Below the pieces are notes generated by a model. The model did no database searches and was not told where the DNA came from. It saw nothing but the letters and a program-made list of their open reading frames with translations. The position numbers were made by a program, and so were the translations under genes. From assembly GCA_021203425.1 (NCBI GenBank), contig JAJQBF010000058.1, positions 1 through 5,253 on the forward strand: DNA of 5,253 bases, in the 5' to 3' direction. Shown piece by piece: positions 1-5,224 of this stretch (positions are counted from its first letter, which is position 1; the number at the start of each line of letters is the position of its first letter). This DNA comes from Clostridiales bacterium. Lineage in GTDB: Bacteria > Bacillota > Clostridia > Lachnospirales > CAG-274.

Positions 1-12
1 AGAAAAACTGTG

Positions 13-21
13 TGATATAAT
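13..21 (+). promoter_or_regulatory. Candidate extended -10 promoter element
   Basis: The bases read TG-A-TATAAT, a perfect extended -10 element for the housekeeping sigma factor. The matching -35 box would lie before position 1, so it cannot be checked. Transcription would begin near 28, giving a leader of about 93 nt before the small gene at 121, with the hairpin of 56-92 inside it. A second, weaker candidate is TTCACA (70-75) with TACAAG (92-97), 16 bp apart; that would leave a leader of under 20 nt and place the hairpin upstream of the transcript. Which one is used cannot be decided from sequence. Confidence 0.4.
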
Positions 22-55
22 AAAATAAATGTAAAGAACAACATTCCGGAAAAGC

Positions 56-92
56 CGATTGCGGTCTGTTTCACACTTCCGTAATCGTTTTT
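56..92 (+). terminator. Hairpin plus U-run: terminator or leader attenuator
   Basis: CGATTGCGG (56-64) pairs with CCGTAATCG (79-87) over nine positions, eight Watson-Crick and one G-U, around a 14-nt loop, and five T's follow directly (88-92). This has the form of a Rho-independent terminator. It could end a gene lying left of the window. If the -10 at 16-21 is real, it would instead sit in the leader of the 121-303 gene as an attenuator. CGGAA (47-51) can pair with TTCCG (77-81), which would compete with the terminator stem. The long loop and short U-run keep confidence moderate. Confidence 0.5.
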
Positions 93-120
93 ACAAGTAA
101 TAAAAAGGAGGCATTTTAAA

Positions 121-303
121 ATGGCAAGTGCTAGAGTACATTACAGAAACAAGGCTAAGGAAGTCAGAGAAGATCCTAAGAAGAATTGTGTGGTTATTCC
201 CAAGAAGGATAAATCAAAGGTTGTTGCGGTTATGTGCGCCGCTATAGGGGCTGTTTTTATTAACGGCTTGCTTATGGGCTTTATTGCCGGAAAAAATTCA
301 TAA
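121..303 (+). CDS. Small single-span membrane protein, function unknown
   Basis: A 60-residue protein that I do not recognise. The N-terminal half (about 1-32) is hydrophilic and very basic, with many Lys and Arg. Residues 33-57 form one hydrophobic stretch rich in Val, Ala, Ile, Gly and Leu, the right length for one transmembrane helix. The positive-inside rule predicts a cytoplasmic N-terminus and a very short outside tail, so this is a tail-anchored layout with no cleavable signal. Cys23 and Cys39 are the only cysteines. The start is supported by AAAAAGGAGG at 102-111, 9 nt before ATG. The initiation region closely resembles that of rubrerythrin here (AAGGAGG, an AT-rich spacer ending TTTAAA, then ATGGCAA), which suggests strong translation. 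A terminator follows at 319-355, so it is probably monocistronic. The strong ribosome site, basic-then-hydrophobic layout and terminator make it a credible gene despite its size. Confidence 0.72.
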   Translation: MASARVHYRNKAKEVREDPKKNCVVIPKKDKSKVVAVMCAAIGAVFINGLLMGFIAGKNS

Positions 304-318
304 TTGGGGCAAAGCCCG

Positions 319-355
319 AAAATGGCATTTAACCTTATAATGCCGTTTTGTTTTT
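319..355 (+). terminator. Rho-independent terminator of the small membrane protein gene
   Basis: AAAATGGCATT (319-329) pairs with AATGCCGTTTT (339-349) as 11 base pairs including one U-G, around a 9-nt loop. The 3' arm runs into a T-rich tract (346-355) interrupted by one G. The A-tract on the 5' side and T-tract on the 3' side are typical of intrinsic terminators. A short hairpin, GGGC-AAA-GCCC (307-317), lies just before it, right after the stop codon. The terminator separates the small gene from ychF, which therefore needs its own promoter or readthrough. Confidence 0.75.
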
Positions 356-384
356 GAAACAAAAAACGAAAGGAAAGAAGAAGA

Positions 385-1479
385 ATGAAATTAGGTATTG
401 TGGGACTTCCCAACGTAGGAAAGAGTACACTTTTTAATTCACTGGCAGGAGGCGGCGCAGAGGCGGCAAACTACCCCTTTTGTACAATCGACCCCAACGT
501 GGGTGTTGTTCCCGTTCCCGACAAAAGACTTGATGTTTTGGGAGAAATGTATAAAACAAAAAAGATAACTCCGGTTGTAATAGAATTTGTTGATATAGCC
601 GGTCTTGTAAAAGGCGCCTCACAGGGCGAAGGCTTAGGCAACAAGTTTCTTTCCCACATTCGTGAGGTTGATGCAATTGTTCATGTTGTAAGATGCTTTG
701 AAGACACAAATATTGTTCACGTTGAGGCAAAGGTTGACCCTATAGCCGATATAGAAACAATAAATATGGAGCTTATGCTTTCCGACCTTGAAATAATAGA
801 AAGACGTCTTGCAAAAACAATTAAGCAGTCTATGTCTGACAAGATGTTAAAAAAAGAAGTCGATGTTCTTAAAAAAATACAGGATGCACTTCAAGAGGGC
901 ATATCACCCCGAACACTTGACTTTTCCGACGAAGAAGAGGCTGAAATCGCCGAAGGGCTTAACCTTCTTACCCTTAAGCCCGTTCTTTATGCGGCAAACG
1001 TAGACGAAGACGCTCTTTTAGAGGGCGGTGAAAACGAATATACAAAAGCCGTAAAAGAATATGCCGAAGAAACAGGAGATGGAGTTTTTGTAATCTGCGC
1101 CAAAATAGAAGAAGAAATAGCCGGTCTTGAACCGGAGGAAAAGGCTGAATTTTTAGAAGAACTGGGTCTTAAGGAAAGCGGTCTTGACAGACTTATTTCC
1201 GCAAGCTATAAGCTTTTGGGGCTTATGAGCTATTTAACCGCCGGAGAAAAGGAGTGCCGTGCGTGGACAATCAAAGAAGGCACAAAGGCGCCTAAAGCAG
1301 CCGGAAAAATTCACTCCGATTTTGAAAAGGGCTTTATACGTGCCGAGGTTGTTACATATGACGACCTTGTGAAGTTAGGCTCTATAGCCGCCGCAAAAGA
1401 GGCCGGTGTCTACAGAAGTGAAGGAAAAGACTACGTTTTTAAAGACGGAGACGTTGTTCTTTTCAGATTTAATGTATAA
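385..1479 (+). CDS. ychF: Redox-regulated P-loop ATPase/GTPase YchF (Obg family)
   Basis: A 364-residue protein, the usual family length (about 363), and recognisable as YchF along its whole length. It shows the G1/Walker A motif GLPNVGKS (7-14), the G3 motif DIAGL (70-74) with the family stretch KGASQGEGLGNKF after it, and NVDE (205-208) in place of the GTPase NKxD motif. NxxE is the YchF signature associated with ATP preference. The middle (about 130-195) is the helical coiled-coil insertion, and the C-terminal TGS domain spans about 280-364 (RAWTIKEGTKAPKAAGKIH, then DFEKGFIRAE). Cys33 in PFCTIDP aligns with Cys35 of the E. coli protein, the redox-sensitive cysteine. The family binds ribosomes and in E. 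coli dampens the oxidative stress response. The start has AGGA (371-374) 10 nt upstream. The usual neighbour pth is absent; the gene instead leads an operon with a DUF815 ATPase. Confidence 0.97.
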   Translation: MKLGIVGLPNVGKSTLFNSLAGGGAEAANYPFCTIDPNVGVVPVPDKRLDVLGEMYKTKKITPVVIEFVDIAGLVKGASQGEGLGNKFLSHIREVDAIVHVVRCFEDTNIVHVEAKVDPIADIETINMELMLSDLEIIERRLAKTIKQSMSDKMLKKEVDVLKKIQDALQEGISPRTLDFSDEEEAEIAEGLNLLTLKPVLYAANVDEDALLEGGENEYTKAVKEYAEETGDGVFVICAKIEEEIAGLEPEEKAEFLEELGLKESGLDRLISASYKLLGLMSYLTAGEKECRAWTIKEGTKAPKAAGKIHSDFEKGFIRAEVVTYDDLVKLGSIAAAKEAGVYRSEGKDYVFKDGDVVLFRFNV

Positions 1480-1486
1480 GGAGGGA
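1478..1486 (+). promoter_or_regulatory. Ribosome binding site that fixes the GTG start
   Basis: AAGGAGGGA overlaps the ychF stop codon (TAA, 1477-1479) and lies 7 nt before GTG at 1494. An ATG at 1498 is closer to a conventional start but is out of frame with the ATPase, so GTG is the start. The overlap with the stop codon suggests that ribosomes leaving ychF can reinitiate here. Confidence 0.8.
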
Positions 1487-1493
1487 CGAAAAG

Positions 1494-2621
1494 GTGTATG
1501 TTTTTAACCTTAAAAAGCCCCTTGAGGTAAATCTTGCCGAGTTTGCCGAGAAATTCGGTTTCAGCGGCAATATTGTTTTGAAATATGTGATTTACGAGCT
1601 TATAATCTCCGAAAATATATTTTCTTTAAGCTGCGAAAGAGGCTTAATGAGAAAGGATTCTGGGCTTTACAGACTTGCCTGTCACGAAACAGAGGAGCTT
1701 TTAAATGAATATAAGGAATATGAGGGCGGAGAATTTCTCAAAAGCTATGAACCTCTTATTCCCTGTAAAGAAGATATAACCGAAAGCTTTTCGGATTTTA
1801 AAGATGCAGATGATTTAACCGAACGTCTTGCCGAATTTTACAAAAAAAGAGGCTGCGGCGAGTTGGCTCTTTATAAGGGTTTCAGGCTTAACAGAGAGGG
1901 TCATGTTATCCCCGTAAAGGGTTTCGACCCCATAACCTTTGAAAACCTTTTCTGTTATAAATATCAGTTTGAGGAGCTTAGGGCAAACACTCTTGCTTTT
2001 TTGAAAGGAAAACCGGCAAGAAACGCTCTTCTTACAGGAGCAAGAGGAACAGGAAAATCTTCATCTGTAAAGGCTCTTATAAATATGTATGCTGACAAAG
2101 GCTTAAGACTTATTGAAGTATCGAAGGACAAGCTCCATTTTCTTCCGGAGCTTATGCCCCGTCTTTCAGATCGAGGCTTTAAGTTTATAATTTTTATAGA
2201 TGACCTTTCTTTCGAGGCTGATGACTCTTCATATAAATATTTAAAGAGTGTTTTGGAGGGAAGTGCCGAGGCAAAGCCGTCAAATGTTATATTTTATGTC
2301 ACTTCAAACCGCAGACACATTATTGCCGAAAAGTGGGAAGACAGAGGAGATATGTCTCAAAGGGGAGAAATCCACACTATGGATCAGCTTAACGAAAAGG
2401 TTTCTCTTTCAGACAGATTTGGACTTAAGATTACCTTCCTTCGCCCGAGCCCCAAGGAGTATATTGAAATTGTCAAGGGTATTGCACTCGAAAAGGGAAT
2501 CGAGGCCGATGAAAATCTTATACGTGCAGCAAATGCCTATGAGCTTTCGGCAGGCGGCCGCTCCGGAAGAACGGCAAAACACTTTATGGACGCCTGGCTT
2601 TGCGGAGGTGATGCAGAATGA
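1494..2621 (+). CDS. DUF815-family AAA+ ATPase (COG2607 type)
   Basis: A 375-residue P-loop ATPase matching the DUF815 family (PF05673), whose cellular role is not established. Residues 1 to about 150 are a family-type N-terminal region without a clear catalytic motif. The AAA+ core follows: Walker A GARGTGKS (182-189), the family-typical LRLIEVSKDKL (205-214), Walker B FIIFIDD (231-237) continuing into LSFE, a sensor-1-like TSNRRH (270-275), and an arginine-finger-like SDRFG (306-310). The C-terminal part (about 315-370) is the helical lid, ending near GGRSGRTAKHF. No membrane segment or signal peptide is visible, so it should be cytosolic. It begins with GTG 14 nt after ychF and overlaps the next gene by ATGA, consistent with one mRNA and translational coupling. 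The family resembles ATPases that remodel protein partners, but no substrate can be named. Family assignment is firm; function is open. Confidence 0.93.
   Translation: MYVFNLKKPLEVNLAEFAEKFGFSGNIVLKYVIYELIISENIFSLSCERGLMRKDSGLYRLACHETEELLNEYKEYEGGEFLKSYEPLIPCKEDITESFSDFKDADDLTERLAEFYKKRGCGELALYKGFRLNREGHVIPVKGFDPITFENLFCYKYQFEELRANTLAFLKGKPARNALLTGARGTGKSSSVKALINMYADKGLRLIEVSKDKLHFLPELMPRLSDRGFKFIIFIDDLSFEADDSSYKYLKSVLEGSAEAKPSNVIFYVTSNRRHIIAEKWEDRGDMSQRGEIHTMDQLNEKVSLSDRFGLKITFLRPSPKEYIEIVKGIALEKGIEADENLIRAANAYELSAGGRSGRTAKHFMDAWLCGGDAE
2604..2612 (+). promoter_or_regulatory. Perfect Shine-Dalgarno inside the ATPase gene end
   Basis: GGAGGTGAT matches the 16S rRNA 3' end at all nine positions and lies within the last codons of the ATPase gene. 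GGAGG is 9 nt before ATG 2618. It makes 2618 the preferred start over the in-frame ATG at 2651, whose upstream AGGGAG (2641-2646) is only 4 nt away. Such a strong site at an ATGA overlap suggests that the downstream protein is made in quantity alongside the ATPase. Confidence 0.8.
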
Positions 2622-2962
2622 GCGGATATGTTATATACTTAGGGAGCCGTATGTTCATTATTAAAATAGAAAACATATTTTTCAGCGGAATTGTATCTCT
2701 GCTTATTACCTGGATAATTACAAGTGCTTTAAAACTGCGCAGAATGATAAAAGCTATGCCTATGATAACAGCAAAGCTTTTTGAGGCAAGAGAAATAATA
2801 GAAAGATGTCACAGGCTTTTCCCTATTGAAGTAATAGAATATAAGGGTATAACCTTTAAAAGAGGTATGCACGTTAAAATAACTCTCTCAAACAAAAAAA
2901 ACATTCGCAGGAAACTTTATAGGCGTAAACACTCAAAATATGGTTTGTGTTATAACACCTAA
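2618..2962 (+). CDS. Small membrane-anchored protein, frameshifted at its 3' end
   Basis: I do not recognise the family. As read, it is 114 residues: one hydrophobic helix (about 20-40), then Arg41-Arg42, a basic amphipathic stretch (43-68), and a beta-rich part starting near 70. The basic residues after the helix suggest that the C-terminal domain is cytoplasmic, the same side as the ATPase. From residue 95 the sequence turns into a basic, low-complexity run (KNIRRKLYRRKHSKY) that looks like out-of-frame translation. It begins exactly at a run of eight A's (2894-2901). Dropping one A joins residue 94 to the 40-codon tail at 2901-3023 and gives a 134-residue protein. The gene overlaps the ATPase gene by ATGA and has a perfect Shine-Dalgarno, so a functional partnership with the ATPase is a reasonable inference. 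The gene is credible; whether the break is real, an assembly error or slippage is open. Confidence 0.65.
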   Translation: MSGYVIYLGSRMFIIKIENIFFSGIVSLLITWIITSALKLRRMIKAMPMITAKLFEAREIIERCHRLFPIEVIEYKGITFKRGMHVKITLSNKKNIRRKLYRRKHSKYGLCYNT

Positions 2963-3023
2963 AAACATAATAGCCCAGGAGCTTAAAGCTATAGAAAATC
3001 TTGTTCCGGACGAACAGGCATAA
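2901..3023 (+). other. Out-of-frame 3' tail of the 2618 gene
   Basis: In the +1 frame relative to the 2618 gene there are 40 stop-free codons ending with TAA (3021-3023). They encode TFAGNFIGVNTQNMVCVITP, then a helix-like segment with Ile-Ile-Ala-Gln-Glu-Leu and Ile-Glu-Asn-Leu-Val-Pro. Alternating hydrophobic and polar residues, the Gly-Asn turns and a closing amphipathic helix look like real protein and fit the beta-rich start (GITFKRGMHVKITL) in the upstream frame. There is no start codon with a ribosome site of its own. The stop lies 17 nt before the xylulokinase ATG, normal operon spacing, whereas the shifted stop at 2962 leaves 78 nt. This supports the tail as the ancestral end of the gene. 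Confidence 0.75.
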
Positions 3024-3040
3024 AAACGGAGGTAAACCTT

Positions 3041-4552
3041 ATGAAATACGTAATAGGAATAGATTTGGGAACCAGCGGAGTAAAAACTCTTCTTGTAGGT
3101 CATGACGGAAGTATAGTTTCTTCCGCACAGGTGAGCTATACACCTGATTTTTACCCCGGCGGAAAAGTTGAGCAAAAACCCATAGTATGGTGGGAAAACA
3201 CATTAAAGGTGCTTAAAGACCTTATGGAAAAGAACCCCGAGGCAAAAGGAAACGTAACGGCAGCTGCTGTTTCGGGTCAGATGCATTCATCTGTTTTTCT
3301 TGACAGCAATAATGAGGTAATCCGTCCGGCAATTCTTTGGAATGACACAAGAACAACCGCCCAGACAAAGGAAATAGTTGAACGGGCCGGAGGGGTTAAG
3401 GTACTTCTGGGTCTTACCTGTAATTTGGCTTTAGAGGGCTTTACACTGCCTAAAATTTTATGGCTTAAGGAAAACGAGCCTGAAAATTATGCCAAGGTAA
3501 ACAAGGTTATAATGCCTAAGGACTACATAAACTTTATGCTGACAGGCAATATCAAAACAGACGTTTCAGACGCAGCCGGAACACTTCTTTTTGACGTAAG
3601 AAACTGTCGCTGGTCAGGTGAGCTTTGCGCAAGAATGGGAATATCGCCCAAAATCCTTCCGGAGGTTATTCCTTCAACCGGCTTTGTGGGAACCGTTAAG
3701 CAGGAACTTTGCGAAGAGCTTGGCTTTGAGCCCGGCGCAAAGATTATAGCCGGAGGAGCAGACAACAGCTGCGCCGCTATAGGAAACGGTGTAATTAAAG
3801 ACGGTCAGGGAGTAATCAGCATAGGCACAAGCGGAACAGTTATAGGCTATGTAGGAGACATAAAGTCGGAAGTAACGGGAGGAGTACATCTTTTTAACTA
3901 CTCCGCACCTGACAGCTGGTACGCTATGGGCTGTATGCTCTGTGCCGGAGAGGCATTAAACTGGACAAAAAGAACCTTTTTCGAAAGCCTTTCGTTTGAT
4001 GAACTGAATGTTTTGGCCGAAAAAGCCCCGGCAGGCAGCGGCGGTCTTCTTTTCCTTCCCTATCTTTTCGGCGAACGTTCACCCCATAACGACCCCGACG
4101 CAAGAGGTGCTTTTATAGGAATTTTCGGCGGCTGTGAAAAGGGAAATATAATACGTTCCGTTATGGAAGGCGTAGCCTTTGCCGTAAGGGATATGTATGA
4201 AGAGGTTGTTAAGTTTACGGACTTAAATGAAATTTTCATAACCGGCGGTGGTGCAAAGTCAAATTTATGGGGACAGATTTGCTCAGATATTTTAAACAGA
4301 CCCCTTAAGGTTTTGAATGTATCGGAAGGCCCTTCTTACGGCGTAGCTCTTATAGCTATGGTAGGCTCAGGGGCAGCCCCCGGCTTTGAAGAGGCAAAGG
4401 GCGGAAAGGTAAAGGTTGTAAAGGAGATAACTCCTTCTGAAAATGTTGAGGTTTACAAAAAGTTTTACCCCGTTTTCCGTCAGCTTTATAAATCCAACAA
4501 GGAAAATTTCAAGCTTATTAAAGAAATTTTAAAAAATAAGAAGACGAAATAA
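3041..4552 (+). CDS. xylB: Xylulokinase (FGGY carbohydrate kinase family)
   Basis: A 503-residue FGGY kinase of typical xylulokinase length. It phosphorylates D-xylulose with ATP to xylulose 5-phosphate, feeding the pentose phosphate pathway in the cytosol. Visible motifs are the first phosphate loop GIDLGTSGVK (6-15) with Asp8, SGQMHSSVFLD (78-88) with the Met81-His82 pair that marks xylulokinases, ILWNDTRT (98-105), GGADNSCAAIGNG (238-250) with the expected catalytic base Asp241, ISIGTSGT (259-266), FGERSPHNDPDARGAF (343-358), and the adenosine-site GGGAKSNLW (402-410). These match the E. coli positions Asp6, Met77-His78 and Asp233. The start has GGAGG (3028-3032) 8 nt upstream. No xylose isomerase, transporter or regulator lies nearby; it follows the small membrane protein gene as the last member of the operon. 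Substrate identity is inferred from motifs; a related ketopentose or another FGGY substrate is possible. Confidence 0.92.
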   Translation: MKYVIGIDLGTSGVKTLLVGHDGSIVSSAQVSYTPDFYPGGKVEQKPIVWWENTLKVLKDLMEKNPEAKGNVTAAAVSGQMHSSVFLDSNNEVIRPAILWNDTRTTAQTKEIVERAGGVKVLLGLTCNLALEGFTLPKILWLKENEPENYAKVNKVIMPKDYINFMLTGNIKTDVSDAAGTLLFDVRNCRWSGELCARMGISPKILPEVIPSTGFVGTVKQELCEELGFEPGAKIIAGGADNSCAAIGNGVIKDGQGVISIGTSGTVIGYVGDIKSEVTGGVHLFNYSAPDSWYAMGCMLCAGEALNWTKRTFFESLSFDELNVLAEKAPAGSGGLLFLPYLFGERSPHNDPDARGAFIGIFGGCEKGNIIRSVMEGVAFAVRDMYEEVVKFTDLNEIFITGGGAKSNLWGQICSDILNRPLKVLNVSEGPSYGVALIAMVGSGAAPGFEEAKGGKVKVVKEITPSENVEVYKKFYPVFRQLYKSNKENFKLIKEILKNKKTK

Positions 4553-4556
4553 AAAA

Positions 4557-4609
4557 TTTCCAAATAATAAAAAATTTGTATTGCCAAATAAGGCAAAATG
4601 ATATATAAT
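4557..4609 (+). promoter_or_regulatory. Rubrerythrin promoter with A-tract upstream region
   Basis: The -35 box TTGCCA (4581-4586) and a perfect -10 TATAAT (4604-4609) are 17 bp apart, the optimal spacing. Immediately upstream, the direct repeat AAAAAATTT (4551-4559 and 4569-4577) makes an AT-rich stretch placed where an UP element would contact the RNA polymerase alpha subunit. Transcription should begin near 4616, giving a leader of about 69 nt. This predicts strong transcription of rubrerythrin independent of the upstream operon. Confidence 0.8.
4581..4596 (+). promoter_or_regulatory. Inverted repeat over the -35 box, possible operator
   Basis: TTGCC-AAATAA-GGCAA is a perfect inverted repeat with 5-bp arms and a 6-bp AT centre. 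It covers the whole -35 box and part of the spacer, a place where a dimeric repressor would block RNA polymerase. It does not match the PerR box consensus I know (TTATAATnATTATAA). The short arms mean chance is possible; the position is what makes it worth listing. Confidence 0.35.
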
Positions 4610-4684
4610 TAGCTTAACACACATATTCGGTCTTTGTTCTAATAAGGACTATGACCTATAGATTAATTAAAGGAGGAATTTAAA

Positions 4685-5224
4685 ATGGCAAACAAATATG
4701 CAGGAACAAAAACAGAACAAAACCTCTGGGAAGCTTTCGCAGGCGAATCTCAGGCAAGAAACAAATATACTTACTTTGCATCTGTAGCTAAAAAGGCAGG
4801 CTATGAGCAGATTGCGGAATATTTTCTTAAAACAGCCGAAAACGAAAAGGAACACGCTAAACTTTGGTTTAAAGCTTTAGACGGAATCAGCGACACAGCC
4901 GAAAACCTTTTGGCAGCAGCAGAAGGCGAAAACTACGAATGGACAGATATGTATGACAGAATGGCAAAAGAGGCCGAAGAAGAAGGTTTCAAAGCCCTTG
5001 CCGCACAGTTCAGAGGAGTTGCCGCTATTGAAAAACTTCACGAAGAACGCTACAGAGCACTTCTTAAAAATGTTGAAACATTACAGGTATTTGAAAAAAG
5101 CGGTATAAAGGTTTGGGAATGCAGAAACTGCGGTCATGTTGTTATAGGTACAAAGGCGCCCAAGGCTTGTCCCGTATGCGCACATCCTCAGAGTTTCTTT
5201 GAAATAAAAGCAGAAAATTATTAA
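4685..5224 (+). CDS. rbr: Rubrerythrin (diiron peroxidase with rubredoxin domain)
   Basis: A 179-residue classical rubrerythrin. It reduces hydrogen peroxide to water in the cytosol of anaerobes, taking electrons from NAD(P)H through a rubredoxin-type reductase. The ferritin-like domain (about 8-130) shows AGESQARNKY with ligand Glu21, the first ExxH (Glu54, His57), the EWTDMY segment with Glu85 and Asp88, and the second ExxH (Glu116, His119). The rubredoxin domain (about 140-175) has Cys146-x-x-Cys149-Gly and Cys162-Pro-x-Cys165, which bind one Fe. Compared with the Desulfovibrio vulgaris protein, the loop before Glu85 is about ten residues shorter, and the ligand equivalent to Glu97 is Asp88. 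AAAGGAGGA (4669-4677) supports the start. The gene has its own strong promoter, and no terminator is visible in the 29 bases after its stop, so it could be cotranscribed with a gene beyond the window. Confidence 0.97.
   Translation: MANKYAGTKTEQNLWEAFAGESQARNKYTYFASVAKKAGYEQIAEYFLKTAENEKEHAKLWFKALDGISDTAENLLAAAEGENYEWTDMYDRMAKEAEEEGFKALAAQFRGVAAIEKLHEERYRALLKNVETLQVFEKSGIKVWECRNCGHVVIGTKAPKACPVCAHPQSFFEIKAENY

Noticed and set aside
141..413. Minus-strand 90-codon open frame opposite the small membrane protein gene
   Set aside because: It runs through the terminator and into ychF, lacks a ribosome site, and its sequence is the antisense of lysine- and hydrophobic-rich coding.
434..730. Minus-strand open frames of 98 and 62 codons inside ychF
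   Set aside because: They overlap the conserved GTPase core of ychF completely and show Cys/Gln/Leu-rich antisense composition.
1498..1500. ATG as start of the ATPase gene
   Set aside because: It is out of frame with the ATPase; GTG at 1494 is in frame and correctly spaced from AAGGAGGGA.
2248..2664. Plus-strand 138-codon frame overlapping the ATPase 3' end
   Set aside because: It is a shadow frame over the AAA+ core and the overlap; no ribosome site and no recognisable domain.
2947..2958. Perfect 12-bp palindrome GTGTTATAACAC upstream of xylB
   Set aside because: About one such palindrome is expected by chance in a window this size. It lies in the protein-like tail of the frameshifted gene, and its spacing does not fit a Rex-type site.
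2933..3889. Minus-strand frames of 71-80 codons opposite the start and middle of xylB
   Set aside because: They lie opposite conserved kinase motifs and have no initiation signals.
4546..4560. Hairpin GAAAT-AAAAA-ATTTC across the xylB stop as a terminator
   Set aside because: Five AT-rich pairs with no following T-run; too weak to be called a terminator. No other terminator for the operon is visible before the rubrerythrin promoter.
4667..4855. Minus-strand 62-codon frame opposite the rubrerythrin start
   Set aside because: Phe/Cys-rich antisense of the diiron domain; no ribosome site.
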